Notes: generated by a model not told the origin, from the letters alone. A DNA stretch of 6,278 nt from Nocardioidaceae bacterium (GCA_013696015.1 JACCZI010000049.1:1-6278); one strand, 5' to 3'. Shown: positions 1 to 6,025, counted from the stretch's first letter. Program-made: numbers and translations.

Positions 1-377
1 TCACGGATCTCACCGATCCCGATGTACAGCTCGTCGTCTGCGCTCCTGAGGTGCCCTGCGGGGCAGCTGCCCAGCAGGTTGCCGCGGCAGCCGGCGAAAC
101 GCTGACGCCCGTGAGCGAGGAGCAGTCCGTGACCGACGTACTGGGGAAGGTTGCGAGTGGTGAGGCCGATGCGGGTTTGGTGTACGTGACCGACGTGCTG
201 GCGGCCGGAGACAGCGTCGAGGGCATTCCGTTCCCGGAGTCGAGGGAAGCAGTCAACACGTATCCGATCGCCGTTCTCTCCGACGGAGCCACTTCGCTGG
301 CACAGGAGTTCGTCGACCAGGTGACCGGACCCGAGGGGCGGCGTGTGTTGCACGACGCCGGCTTCGCCGACCTGTAG
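1..377 (+). CDS. modA: Molybdate ABC transporter substrate-binding protein ModA, C-terminal part (5' end outside the window)
   Basis: Extracytoplasmic binding protein that captures molybdate (or tungstate) and delivers it to the ModB channel. Only the last 124 codons are present. The frame is open from base 3, so the start and any lipoprotein signal lie upstream; ATG or GTG codons near 51 are internal. The segment CAPEVPCG (residues 13-20 of the visible part) matches the ModA ligand-loop region that reads VPAG in E. coli ModA. The stretch from PVSEEQSVTDVLGKV to ADAGLVYVTDV is the highly conserved C-lobe region carrying the Val and Tyr that contact the oxyanion. The C-terminus (AVNTYPIAVL, then an AGF ending) is also typical of the family. 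Two cysteines six residues apart (CAPEVPC) may form a disulfide outside the cell. The stop TAG at 375-377 is two bases before modB. Family assignment is firm from the motifs and the modBC neighbours; substrate choice between Mo and W cannot be read from this fragment. Confidence 0.93.
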   Translation, partial: TDLTDPDVQLVVCAPEVPCGAAAQQVAAAAGETLTPVSEEQSVTDVLGKVASGEADAGLVYVTDVLAAGDSVEGIPFPESREAVNTYPIAVLSDGATSLAQEFVDQVTGPEGRRVLHDAGFADL

Positions 378-379
378 TC

Positions 380-1171
380 ATGCGGCGGACTGCCCAGTAC
401 TCCGGACTGCCACTCTGGCTCTTTGCGCCTGCCGCGGCCGCCGCGCTGTTCATCATGCTGCCGATCGTGGCCATGGCGACTCGAGTCGAGTGGTCCCAGT
501 TCGTCTCACTCGTTACCTCGGAGTCCTCGCTCCAGGCGCTGGAGCTCAGCGTGAGGACGTCGACAGCGAGCACCGTCGTCTGCCTGGTCCTCGGCGTTCC
601 GCTGGCGCTGACACTGGCGCGTAGTGCCTTCCCGGGCCAAGGGCTGGTCCGCTCACTGGTCTTGCTGCCCCTGGTCCTGCCGCCGGTTGTCGGAGGAATC
701 GCGTTGCTGTACACGTTCGGTCGGCAAGGTCTGTTGGGTCGCTCCATGGACGTCTTGGGGATCCAGGTCGCGTTCTCCACCACCGCCGTCGTGATAGCGC
801 AGGCGTTTGTAGCCATGCCGTTCCTTGTCGTCAGTCTGGAAGGTTCGCTGCGGACTGCCGGTCGCCGTTACGAGGCAGTTGCCGCGACCTTGGGCGCCAA
901 ACCCACCACGGTCCTGCGCAGAGTCACCGTGCCTCTGGTGCTGCCGGGTCTGGTTTCCGGCGCTGTCTTGTCGTTTGCACGGTCACTCGGCGAGTTCGGG
1001 GCGACCCTCACGTTCGCGGGGAGCCTCGAGGGGGTCACCAGAACTCTGCCACTGGAGATCTACGTCCAGCGGGAGGCGAACCCCGATGCCGCAGTGGCGC
1101 TGTCTTTCGTCCTGGTCGGCGTTGCGGTCGTGGTTGTGGGGCTTGCTCGCAGGTCCAAGGAGCACCTGTGA
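380..1171 (+). CDS. modB: Molybdate ABC transporter permease ModB
   Basis: Integral membrane subunit forming the oxyanion translocation path. The protein has 263 residues, somewhat longer than E. coli ModB (about 229), mainly because of an extra N-terminal segment. Six hydrophobic segments can be read at about residues 12-34, 62-80, 90-113, 131-153, 184-206 and 238-256. The cytoplasmic EAA loop that docks onto the ATPase is clear: YEAVAATLGA at 164-173, continuing through VLRRVTVPLVLPGL to about 191. It is followed by the ModB-typical ARSLGEFGATLTFAG at 200-214. The ATG lies two bases after the modA stop and no good Shine-Dalgarno precedes it, so translation is probably coupled to modA. The stop overlaps the start of modC. 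The EAA loop and the GEFGATLTFAG motif place it in the molybdate/tungstate (CysTW/ModB-like) permease family; position between modA and modC settles the call. Confidence 0.95.
   Translation: MRRTAQYSGLPLWLFAPAAAAALFIMLPIVAMATRVEWSQFVSLVTSESSLQALELSVRTSTASTVVCLVLGVPLALTLARSAFPGQGLVRSLVLLPLVLPPVVGGIALLYTFGRQGLLGRSMDVLGIQVAFSTTAVVIAQAFVAMPFLVVSLEGSLRTAGRRYEAVAATLGAKPTTVLRRVTVPLVLPGLVSGAVLSFARSLGEFGATLTFAGSLEGVTRTLPLEIYVQREANPDAAVALSFVLVGVAVVVVGLARRSKEHL
1157..1162 (+). promoter_or_regulatory. Ribosome binding site of modC
   Basis: AAGGAG lies within the last codons of modB, five bases before the GTG at 1168. This good spacing fixes the GTG (4-base GTGA overlap with the modB stop) as the modC start. 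Confidence 0.75.
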
Positions 1172-2220
1172 CGCTTCAGTTCAGGGCGCAGCTGACTGCT
1201 CGAAACCTCGATGTCTCGCTGCACGTTGATGACGCTGAGCGAATCGCCATTCTGGGACCGAACGGTGCCGGAAAGTCCACGGTGCTCGCTATGATCGCCG
1301 GCCTTTTAAGGCCCGACGCCGGCCGCGCCGAGCTCGACGGGGACATACTCTTCGAGCTCGGATCAAGCGCCGGAAACGTGTGGACGACCCCTCATACCCG
1401 GGGGGTTGCCCTGATGGCACAGGAGCCGTTGCTCTTCCCGCACATGAGTGCCCTGGAGAACGTCGCCTTTGGCCCGCGCAGCGCCGGCGCACGAGCCGAC
1501 AACGCACGATCGACCGCACGCCACTGGCTGGAAGAGGTCGACGCTACCGCGCTCGCGGGAAGAAAACCGGCACAGCTGTCGGGAGGCCAAGCGCAGCGGG
1601 TCGCCATCGCGCGCGCCCTGGCTGCGCAGCCGCGGCTCCTGCTCCTCGACGAGCCGATGGCCGCCCTCGACGTCGGCGCAGCCCCCATGCTGCGTCAGGT
1701 CCTTCACCGCGTCCTCGCTGACCGGGCCGCCATCATCGTGACGCACAACGTGCTCGACGCGCTCGTTCTCGCGCAACGCGTGATCGTCGTCGACCACGGT
1801 CACGTCGTCGAGTCCGGACCCACCCGAGACGTACTCAGATCCCCGCGCACGCCGTTCACCGCCCGAATTGCGGGCCTGAACATGATCACGGGGGAGGCCT
1901 CCGGCACGGGGGTGGAGCACCAGAGCGGCCTGTTTATAGAAGGGCTCGGAGCTACGGGCATCACACCCGGCACGACCGCGATCGCCGTCTTCAGCCCGAG
2001 CGCGGTCTCAGTTTTCAGGCAGCCTCCCCACGGGAGCCCACGCAACGTCTTGCCGGTCACTATCACCGAGCTGGAGCCGCGCGACGAACAAGTACGCATT
2101 CGGGCAGACGACCTCACTGCCGACGTGACGGCCCCCGTCGTCGCAGAACTCGACCTGACACCCGGGACGCGTGTCTTCTTCTCGATCAAGGCCAGCGCTG
2201 TCACCATCTACTCGATCTGA
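1168..2220 (+). CDS. modC: Molybdate ABC transporter ATP-binding protein ModC
   Basis: Cytoplasmic ATPase that powers molybdate import through ModB. The length of 350 residues is close to E. coli ModC (352). ABC motifs are complete and in order: Walker A GPNGAGKST at 30-38, Q-loop Gln85 in ALMAQEPLLFPH, signature LSGGQ at 137-141, Walker B LLLLDEP at 157-163 with catalytic Glu162, D-loop ALDV shortly after, and H-loop His193 in VTHN. After the nucleotide-binding domain (to about residue 235) comes a C-terminal extension. Its last part (about 289-350) looks like the single TOBE/Mop-type oxyanion-binding fold that ModC proteins use for regulation by bound molybdate; this domain call rests on position and general pattern rather than a diagnostic motif. 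The start is GTG, supported by an AAGGAG five bases upstream, and overlaps the modB stop by four bases. It is the last gene of the operon and is followed by an inverted repeat. Confidence 0.95.
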   Translation: MTLQFRAQLTARNLDVSLHVDDAERIAILGPNGAGKSTVLAMIAGLLRPDAGRAELDGDILFELGSSAGNVWTTPHTRGVALMAQEPLLFPHMSALENVAFGPRSAGARADNARSTARHWLEEVDATALAGRKPAQLSGGQAQRVAIARALAAQPRLLLLDEPMAALDVGAAPMLRQVLHRVLADRAAIIVTHNVLDALVLAQRVIVVDHGHVVESGPTRDVLRSPRTPFTARIAGLNMITGEASGTGVEHQSGLFIEGLGATGITPGTTAIAVFSPSAVSVFRQPPHGSPRNVLPVTITELEPRDEQVRIRADDLTADVTAPVVAELDLTPGTRVFFSIKASAVTIYSI

Positions 2221-2229
2221 CCCTGCGCA

Positions 2230-2259
2230 CCGTCACCTCGCTGCCGAACGTGGTGACGG
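2230..2259. terminator. Candidate bidirectional terminator between convergent modC and the kinase gene
   Basis: A perfect 8-bp inverted repeat has arms CCGTCACC (2230-2237) and GGTGACGG (2252-2259). The stem can continue past a T-T mismatch with two more pairs (2239-2240 with 2249-2250), leaving an 8-base loop. It starts ten bases after the modC stop and ends 23 bases from the kinase stop on the other strand, which is where a shared terminator would sit. There is no T-tract on either side, as is common in actinobacteria, so activity is inferred from structure and position. Confidence 0.55.
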
Positions 2260-2282
2260 CTGCCCCGACGACCGGACGTAGG

Positions 2283-3677
2283 TCAGGGCGGGCGCGCGGG
2301 AAGGAGCGGAAGCCGTACGCGGATCACCGTCTCACCCGGCCGCGACTCGATGACGATCTCGCCACCGTGCCGCTCGACGATGATCCGCCGCGAGATGTCG
2401 AGGCCCAACCCGGTGCCCTTTCCTACATCCTTGGTGGTGTAGAAGGGCTCGAAAGCGTGAGCTTGCACTTCCTTGGGCATCCCCGGGCCGGTGTCACCGA
2501 TCTCCACAACCACACCGTTCTCATCGACGCGGGTGGACACCCGAAGCGTGCCTGTGCCCCCCATCGCATCGATGGCGTTGTCGATCAGGTTCGTCCACAC
2601 CTGGTTCAGCTCGCCTGCGATCGCCTCGATACGCGGTACGTCGTTGCCGTAGTCGCGTGCGACGGTGACGCCGCCCTTGAGTTTGTGGGCAAGCATCACC
2701 AGGGTGCTTTCGAGGCCCTCGGTGAGGTCCGTCTGCTGCATCGATGCACGGTCGAGCTGTGAGTACGACCTGACCGCGGCGACCAGCTCCGAGATACGCC
2801 GGGTCGACTCCTTCACCTCCGACAGCAGGGTCGCCATCGACAGAGAGCTCGCGACCCATTCCAGCCCCGCTTCGAGCGGGCCACCATCGAGCAGCACCGC
2901 TGCACGCTCACACCAGTCGATGTCGAGGCCGGCAGCGGCAAGGGGCGGCGCGATGAGCCAGTCCCGCTCGATGCCGTGGCCCACGAGCCAGTCCGACAAG
3001 GCATCCTCTCGATCGGCGACGGCCAACGGCCGCATGCTCGCGGACTGTGGCCTTGCCTCCCGACGCAGCGCATCGAGCGCAACGAACTGGGCTGCCGAGA
3101 TAGGGCCCGCTGCGAGCCGTCCGAGTGAGGACAACAAGGCCGCGCTGGTGTCCTCCAGCGCGTCAACCGCGCGCGTCGCCGCCGACGCCGGGTTGTTGAT
3201 CTCGTGCGCCAGCCCCGCCGCGAGCCTGCCCAGTGCGACCAGTGCCTCTCGCTGGCGCGCCGTGGACTCGATGTTCCGCACGGTATGGACCAGTCCCCGG
3301 ATCAGGTGGACACCGAAGGGAAACCAGGCATCCGCACGGTCTCGCAGCATCTCGGCCGGCACCCGCAGGACCCGGCCGCTCGAAGCGCCTCGACCCGTCG
3401 CCAAATACACGCCGTGAGCGTCCCAGGCTTGGAAACCCCCGGCCCACTGGCCGGGCGAATCCATCACGCTGAGCACTGTCTCCTCGTGACCGGCCCGGCG
3501 CACCAGACTGATGGTCCCCCCCAGGAGCACCCACCAGTAGTCGGCCGGTCGAGCCTCGCCGAACAGCTCCTCACCCGGGTTGAAGTCCAGCTCTTCACCG
3601 ACCGTCATCAGCTCGAGCAGCTGACTGTCGCTGAGTCCGTCGAACAGGGCAATGGCGCGCAGGTCTTGGAAGCTCAT
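2283..3677 (-). CDS. Soluble sensor histidine kinase with N-terminal cyclic-nucleotide-binding-like domain
   Basis: Predicted cytoplasmic kinase of 464 residues with no membrane segment or signal peptide. Residues about 8-112 look like a CRP-type effector-binding (CAP_ED) barrel: LFDGLSDSQLLEL, then PGEELF at 34-39. The usual phosphate-binding cassette is degenerate (GQWAGGF at 76-82, no RSA/RTA motif), so the ligand may not be cAMP or cGMP. The phosphoacceptor is His158 in LAHEINNPASA, an NtrB-like H-box. A segment of roughly 115 residues (175-290) separates it from the probable second dimerisation helix (about 291-315). The ATPase domain is complete: N-box NQVWTNLIDNAIDAM (358-372), G1 DTGPGMP (395-401), F-box PFYTTK (411-416) and G2 GKGTGLGL (419-426). 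The ATG shares one base with the stop of the preceding response-regulator fusion (TGATG) and lacks a clear Shine-Dalgarno, so translation is probably coupled. The natural partner is that fusion protein. The signal sensed is unknown. Confidence 0.9.
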   Translation of the reverse strand: MSFQDLRAIALFDGLSDSQLLELMTVGEELDFNPGEELFGEARPADYWWVLLGGTISLVRRAGHEETVLSVMDSPGQWAGGFQAWDAHGVYLATGRGASSGRVLRVPAEMLRDRADAWFPFGVHLIRGLVHTVRNIESTARQREALVALGRLAAGLAHEINNPASAATRAVDALEDTSAALLSSLGRLAAGPISAAQFVALDALRREARPQSASMRPLAVADREDALSDWLVGHGIERDWLIAPPLAAAGLDIDWCERAAVLLDGGPLEAGLEWVASSLSMATLLSEVKESTRRISELVAAVRSYSQLDRASMQQTDLTEGLESTLVMLAHKLKGGVTVARDYGNDVPRIEAIAGELNQVWTNLIDNAIDAMGGTGTLRVSTRVDENGVVVEIGDTGPGMPKEVQAHAFEPFYTTKDVGKGTGLGLDISRRIIVERHGGEIVIESRPGETVIRVRLPLLPARPP

Positions 3678-5335
3678 CAGATCGTTGCCAGGTAACGGTG
3701 AGCCAGGTACACCGACATTGCGCCCTCACCGACGGCCGACGCGACCCGCTTCATGGAGTCCAGCCGTACGTCGCCCGCGGCGAATACGCCAGGCACACTT
3801 GTTTCGAGCGCGAAGGGTGCGCGAGACAACGGCCAGCGTGCCGCTTGCGCTGAGGCCAGAAGATCGGGACCTGTGATGACGAACCCTTTGTCGTCTCGCA
3901 CGACGTCGGTGCCGAGCCAATCAGTTCGCGGCGTCGCGCCAATGAACACGAAGAGCCAGCTCGTGGGCACCTCCTCCTCGGTGTTCGCCGCTCGGTCGGC
4001 CAGCGTGAGGGCTTCGAGGTGGCCATCACCACGAGCTGCTACCACGTCGCTGCGAAGCCGCACGTCGATGTTTCCCGCGCTGCGGATCCGTTCCACGAGG
4101 TACTGCGACATGGTGTCCTCGAGCCTGTGCGCCCGAACCACCATCACCACTCGCTTCGCGTAGCGGGCGAAGTTGAGCGCCGCCTGGCCGGCCGAGTTTG
4201 CCGCACCGACGATGTAGACGTCGTCATCTTGGCACTGGCTTGCCTCGTTCGCAGTCGCGCCGTAGTACACACCGCGGGTTCCGAGCTGCTCGAGACCTGG
4301 TGCCTCCAGTCGCCGGTAGGACACCCCCGTCGCGATGAGCAGCGCGCGCGCCTCCACCTCACCCGTGCCATCGAAGCGCACCGCTCTGACCGGTCCCCGG
4401 GTCTCGAATCCCACGACATCGCGTGCGAGCACCATCTCCGCACCGAAGCGGGCTGCCTGGGTTACTGCCCGGTGCGTGAGAGCCTCCCCGGACAGGCCCT
4501 TCGGGAACCCGAGATAGTTCTCGATCGACGCGCTCTGACCTGCCTGACCCCCCGGGGCGTCCCGTTCCACCACGACGGTCCGCAGCCCCTCGGATGCTGC
4601 GTACACGGCCGCCGCTAGTCCCGCCGGACCACCTCCGACGATGCACAGGTCGTACAACGGCTGCTCGGCTCGCGTCCGTAGACCTAGTGCATCCGCCAGC
4701 TCGAGTGTCGACGGCGTACGAAGCGGCTCGCCGTCGGGAACGAGCACCAGCGGAAGATCACCTGCCTGAGCCTGCGTCAGGTCGACCAGTTGCTGCGCCG
4801 CGTCATCTCGTTCGATGTCGAGCCAGCGGTAGGGCACGTGGTTGCGCGCGAGGAAGGTCTTGACCTCATGGCTTCGGTCCGACCACCGGTGGCCGACCAC
4901 CCGCACCTCAGCGGTGTCGTCGGGATGCTCCCGCGTCCAGTCGCTGAGCAGGTCATCGATCACCGGATACAGGCGCTCTTCGGGGGGGTCCCACGGTTTG
5001 AGCATGTAGTAGTCGAGCCCGATGTCGTTGATCGCCTTGATCGCGACGTCGGTGTCGGCGTACGCCGTGAGCAGCAGCAGCCTGGCCTCGGGTGCCTGCC
5101 GACGAACTTCCTCGAGCAGCTCGATCCCCGTCATCTGCGGCATCCGCTGATCGGATGCGACCAACGCCAGTGACCGGTCGCGCAAGGTCAGCTCGGCCAC
5201 CACGGTGAGGGCTTCGGCACCAGACGATGACCGGATGATCCTGTAGTCGGCGCCGTACCGGGTGCGCAGGTCCCGAGCAATCGCCCTCAAGACAACGGGG
5301 TCGTCGTCAACCGCCACGATCGTCGGTTTCGTCAT
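3677..5335 (-). CDS. Fused response regulator / glutaredoxin-like / thioredoxin-reductase-like FAD oxidoreductase
   Basis: Three-domain cytoplasmic protein of 552 residues. The receiver domain (about 1-130) has acidic residues D10-D12, phosphoacceptor Asp62 in ASDQRMP, Thr90 and Lys113 (KPW), so it should accept phosphate from the downstream kinase. Residues about 141-220 resemble a glutaredoxin/thioredoxin fold (VRVVGHRWSDRSHEVK, a cis-Pro-like LP at 194-195), but the expected CxxC reads SDRS at 152-155. The rest (about 226-552) resembles low-molecular-weight thioredoxin reductase: FAD motif GGGPAG (234-239), PGGQAGQSASIENYLGFP (261-278), a nucleotide motif GAANSAGQAA (377-386), and C-terminal FAD motif AAGDVR (519-524). 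The active-site CATC of thioredoxin reductase is replaced by GATA (359-362). The only cysteines are C231 and C368. It is probably a flavin-dependent NAD(P)H oxidoreductase with an unknown acceptor, not a disulfide reductase, and perhaps gated by phosphorylation. Databases may name such proteins fused response regulator/thioredoxin-disulfide reductase; the sequence argues against that activity. First gene of the operon. Confidence 0.92.
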   Translation of the reverse strand: MTKPTIVAVDDDPVVLRAIARDLRTRYGADYRIIRSSSGAEALTVVAELTLRDRSLALVASDQRMPQMTGIELLEEVRRQAPEARLLLLTAYADTDVAIKAINDIGLDYYMLKPWDPPEERLYPVIDDLLSDWTREHPDDTAEVRVVGHRWSDRSHEVKTFLARNHVPYRWLDIERDDAAQQLVDLTQAQAGDLPLVLVPDGEPLRTPSTLELADALGLRTRAEQPLYDLCIVGGGPAGLAAAVYAASEGLRTVVVERDAPGGQAGQSASIENYLGFPKGLSGEALTHRAVTQAARFGAEMVLARDVVGFETRGPVRAVRFDGTGEVEARALLIATGVSYRRLEAPGLEQLGTRGVYYGATANEASQCQDDDVYIVGAANSAGQAALNFARYAKRVVMVVRAHRLEDTMSQYLVERIRSAGNIDVRLRSDVVAARGDGHLEALTLADRAANTEEEVPTSWLFVFIGATPRTDWLGTDVVRDDKGFVITGPDLLASAQAARWPLSRAPFALETSVPGVFAAGDVRLDSMKRVASAVGEGAMSVYLAHRYLATI

Positions 5336-5344
5336 CTAGAGATT

Positions 5345-5349
5345 TCCTT
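5345..5349 (-). promoter_or_regulatory. Ribosome binding site of the response-regulator/oxidoreductase fusion
   Basis: On the minus strand AAGGA stands seven bases before the ATG at 5335. This is a strong, well-spaced site and it fixes the start that gives a complete receiver domain beginning MTKPTIVAVDDD. Confidence 0.7.
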
Positions 5350-5391
5350 ACGCCTTGGACCCGGACCCCGCCCATTGAACAGGGTGGCTCG

Positions 5392-5421
5392 ACTATCACG
5401 CGGCCGGCGACTTGTCGGCAA
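5392..5421 (-). promoter_or_regulatory. Possible sigma-70-like promoter for the two-gene redox/kinase operon
   Basis: Read on the minus strand, TTGCCG (5421-5416) and GATAGT (5397-5392) are separated by 18 bases and would give a leader of about 50 bases before the ATG at 5335. The -10 matches TATAAT at four of six positions; the -35 matches TTGACA only at TTG plus weak similarity. Such matches arise by chance, so this is tentative. Confidence 0.3.
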
Positions 5422-5422
5422 G
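5411..5422. repeat. Short near-palindrome overlapping the candidate -35
   Basis: CTTGTCGGCAAG equals its own reverse complement at 10 of 12 positions (half-sites CTTG and CAAG). It overlaps the putative -35 of the minus-strand operon, a position where a repressor could act. Being short and single-copy here, it may be chance. Confidence 0.25.
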
Positions 5423-5590
5423 CCAGCCTCGACAGGTTGCGGGTGAGTGGTGGCGGGCAAGCAGGTGCTCTGCGGCCACCCCGGAGGTTCCACGAAACCT
5501 GAGACGCGCACTGCGCCACGCGGCGCTTGCGCACCAGCCTTCGCTCGTCACCCGCTACCCGATCGAGCGTGAGGCGCAGCAGGCGACCCA

Positions 5591-5629
5591 AGCTGGCCGC
5601 CGCCCCAGGGGGGCGGGGTCGGCGCAGCT
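5591..5629. repeat. Strong interrupted stem-loop (inverted repeat) in the intergenic region
   Basis: Three nested paired segments share one axis. AGCTG (5591-5595) pairs with CAGCT (5625-5629); GCCG (5596-5599) pairs with CGGC (5620-5623); CCGCCCC (5600-5606) pairs with GGGGCGG (5610-5616) across an AGG loop. This gives 16 pairs, nearly all G-C, broken only by one unpaired base (5624) and a three-base bulge (5617-5619). No T-tract follows on either strand. It could be part of a structured RNA, a terminator, or a protein-binding cruciform site; the sequence alone does not decide. Confidence 0.6.
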
Positions 5630-5909
5630 GATGGCTTCCAGTAAGTCTTGCGCGACTGGAACTCCACGGATCGGCCCCGGACGCCGCTGCACGCGTCGAG
5701 CCTGACGGCATTCGCCGGCGTCGTCGTGCTGTGTACCCTCGGCGATTCGCCCTCACCACGCTCTCATCCGAGTGCCCGGTTCCGCCGGTCCGAGCACTCG
5801 CCACCGCCTGCTCGCCGGAGGTTTCGGCGGGTCTAGCCTGCACCCGGACCCTAGACTCAACTCCTTCTCCGCGCGTCCTTCGTCCAAGTGTTGAACCACA
5901 ACCTAGTCT

Positions 5910-5931
5910 GCCGATGTGGTGACGCCGATGT
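5910..5931. repeat. Short direct repeat GCCGATGT
   Basis: GCCGATGT occurs at 5910-5917 and 5924-5931, 14 bases start to start, upstream of the LamG-like gene. It could be a tandem operator, but eight bases is short and chance is possible. Confidence 0.2.
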
Positions 5932-5964
5932 TACGCTGAGACCGCGGTACCTGACGCAGCGTGA
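5931..5964 (+). repeat. Hairpin in the leader of the LamG-like gene
   Basis: TTACGCTG (5931-5938) pairs with CAGCGTGA (5957-5964) over eight pairs including one G-T. The 18-base loop contains the palindrome ACCGCGGT (5941-5948). It lies about 60 bases before the start codon, so it may be in the transcript leader or be a DNA-binding site. Function is not evident. Confidence 0.35.
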
Positions 5965-6025
5965 AGGATCGCGACACGAACGGTAGCGGCGGCGACCGCA
6001 GACAATGGAGGGGGCGCGGCAAGGG

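Larger units (their letters stand above)
5336..6025. other. Long intergenic region without a convincing gene
   Basis: About 690 bases lie between the divergently transcribed fusion gene and the exported LamG-like gene. Open frames exist on both strands (for example 5307-5843 minus and 5412-5705 plus), but their products are Arg/Pro/Ser-rich, show no recognisable domain and lack Shine-Dalgarno sites; one also runs into the fusion gene. No tRNA, tmRNA, RNase P or riboswitch core could be recognised by eye. What can be seen is a strong stem-loop at 5591-5629, a small hairpin with arms CGCCG/CGGCG at 5813-5829, a hairpin at 5931-5964 and a possible minus-strand promoter at 5392-5421. It may hold regulatory sequence, an unannotated small RNA, or a decayed gene. 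Confidence 0.6.

Noticed and set aside
253..816. 187-residue minus-strand open frame opposite modA/modB
   Set aside because: Antisense shadow of two well-recognised genes; its product has no family resemblance.
2665..3417. 250-residue plus-strand frame opposite the kinase
   Set aside because: Ser/Ala/Arg-rich antisense shadow; the minus strand carries complete kinase motifs over the same bases.
4019..4618. 199-residue plus-strand frame opposite the oxidoreductase
   Set aside because: Its His/Arg-rich product has no motifs and mirrors the flavoprotein coding frame.
5412..5705. 97-residue open frame on the plus strand in the intergenic region
   Set aside because: No ribosome binding site, no domain pattern, and it crosses the strong stem-loop at 5591-5629; it looks like a chance frame in GC-rich DNA.
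5307..5843. 178-residue open frame on the minus strand
   Set aside because: It overlaps the start of the fusion gene in another frame, has an Arg/Pro/Ser-rich composition, no Shine-Dalgarno and no recognisable motif; the fusion gene has its own good ribosome binding site at 5345-5349.
6005..6025. ATG 6005 as the start of the LamG-like gene
   Set aside because: It would add seven residues (MEGARQG) before the signal peptide and has no Shine-Dalgarno; ATG 6026 follows GGAGGGGG. It cannot be fully excluded because that spacing is long.
5336..6025. tRNA, tmRNA, RNase P RNA, riboswitch, CRISPR or insertion-sequence ends
   Set aside because: I looked for conserved cores (T-loop sequence, cobalamin box, regular repeat-spacer units, terminal inverted repeats with target duplications) and saw none; a covariance-model search would be needed to exclude rarer RNAs.
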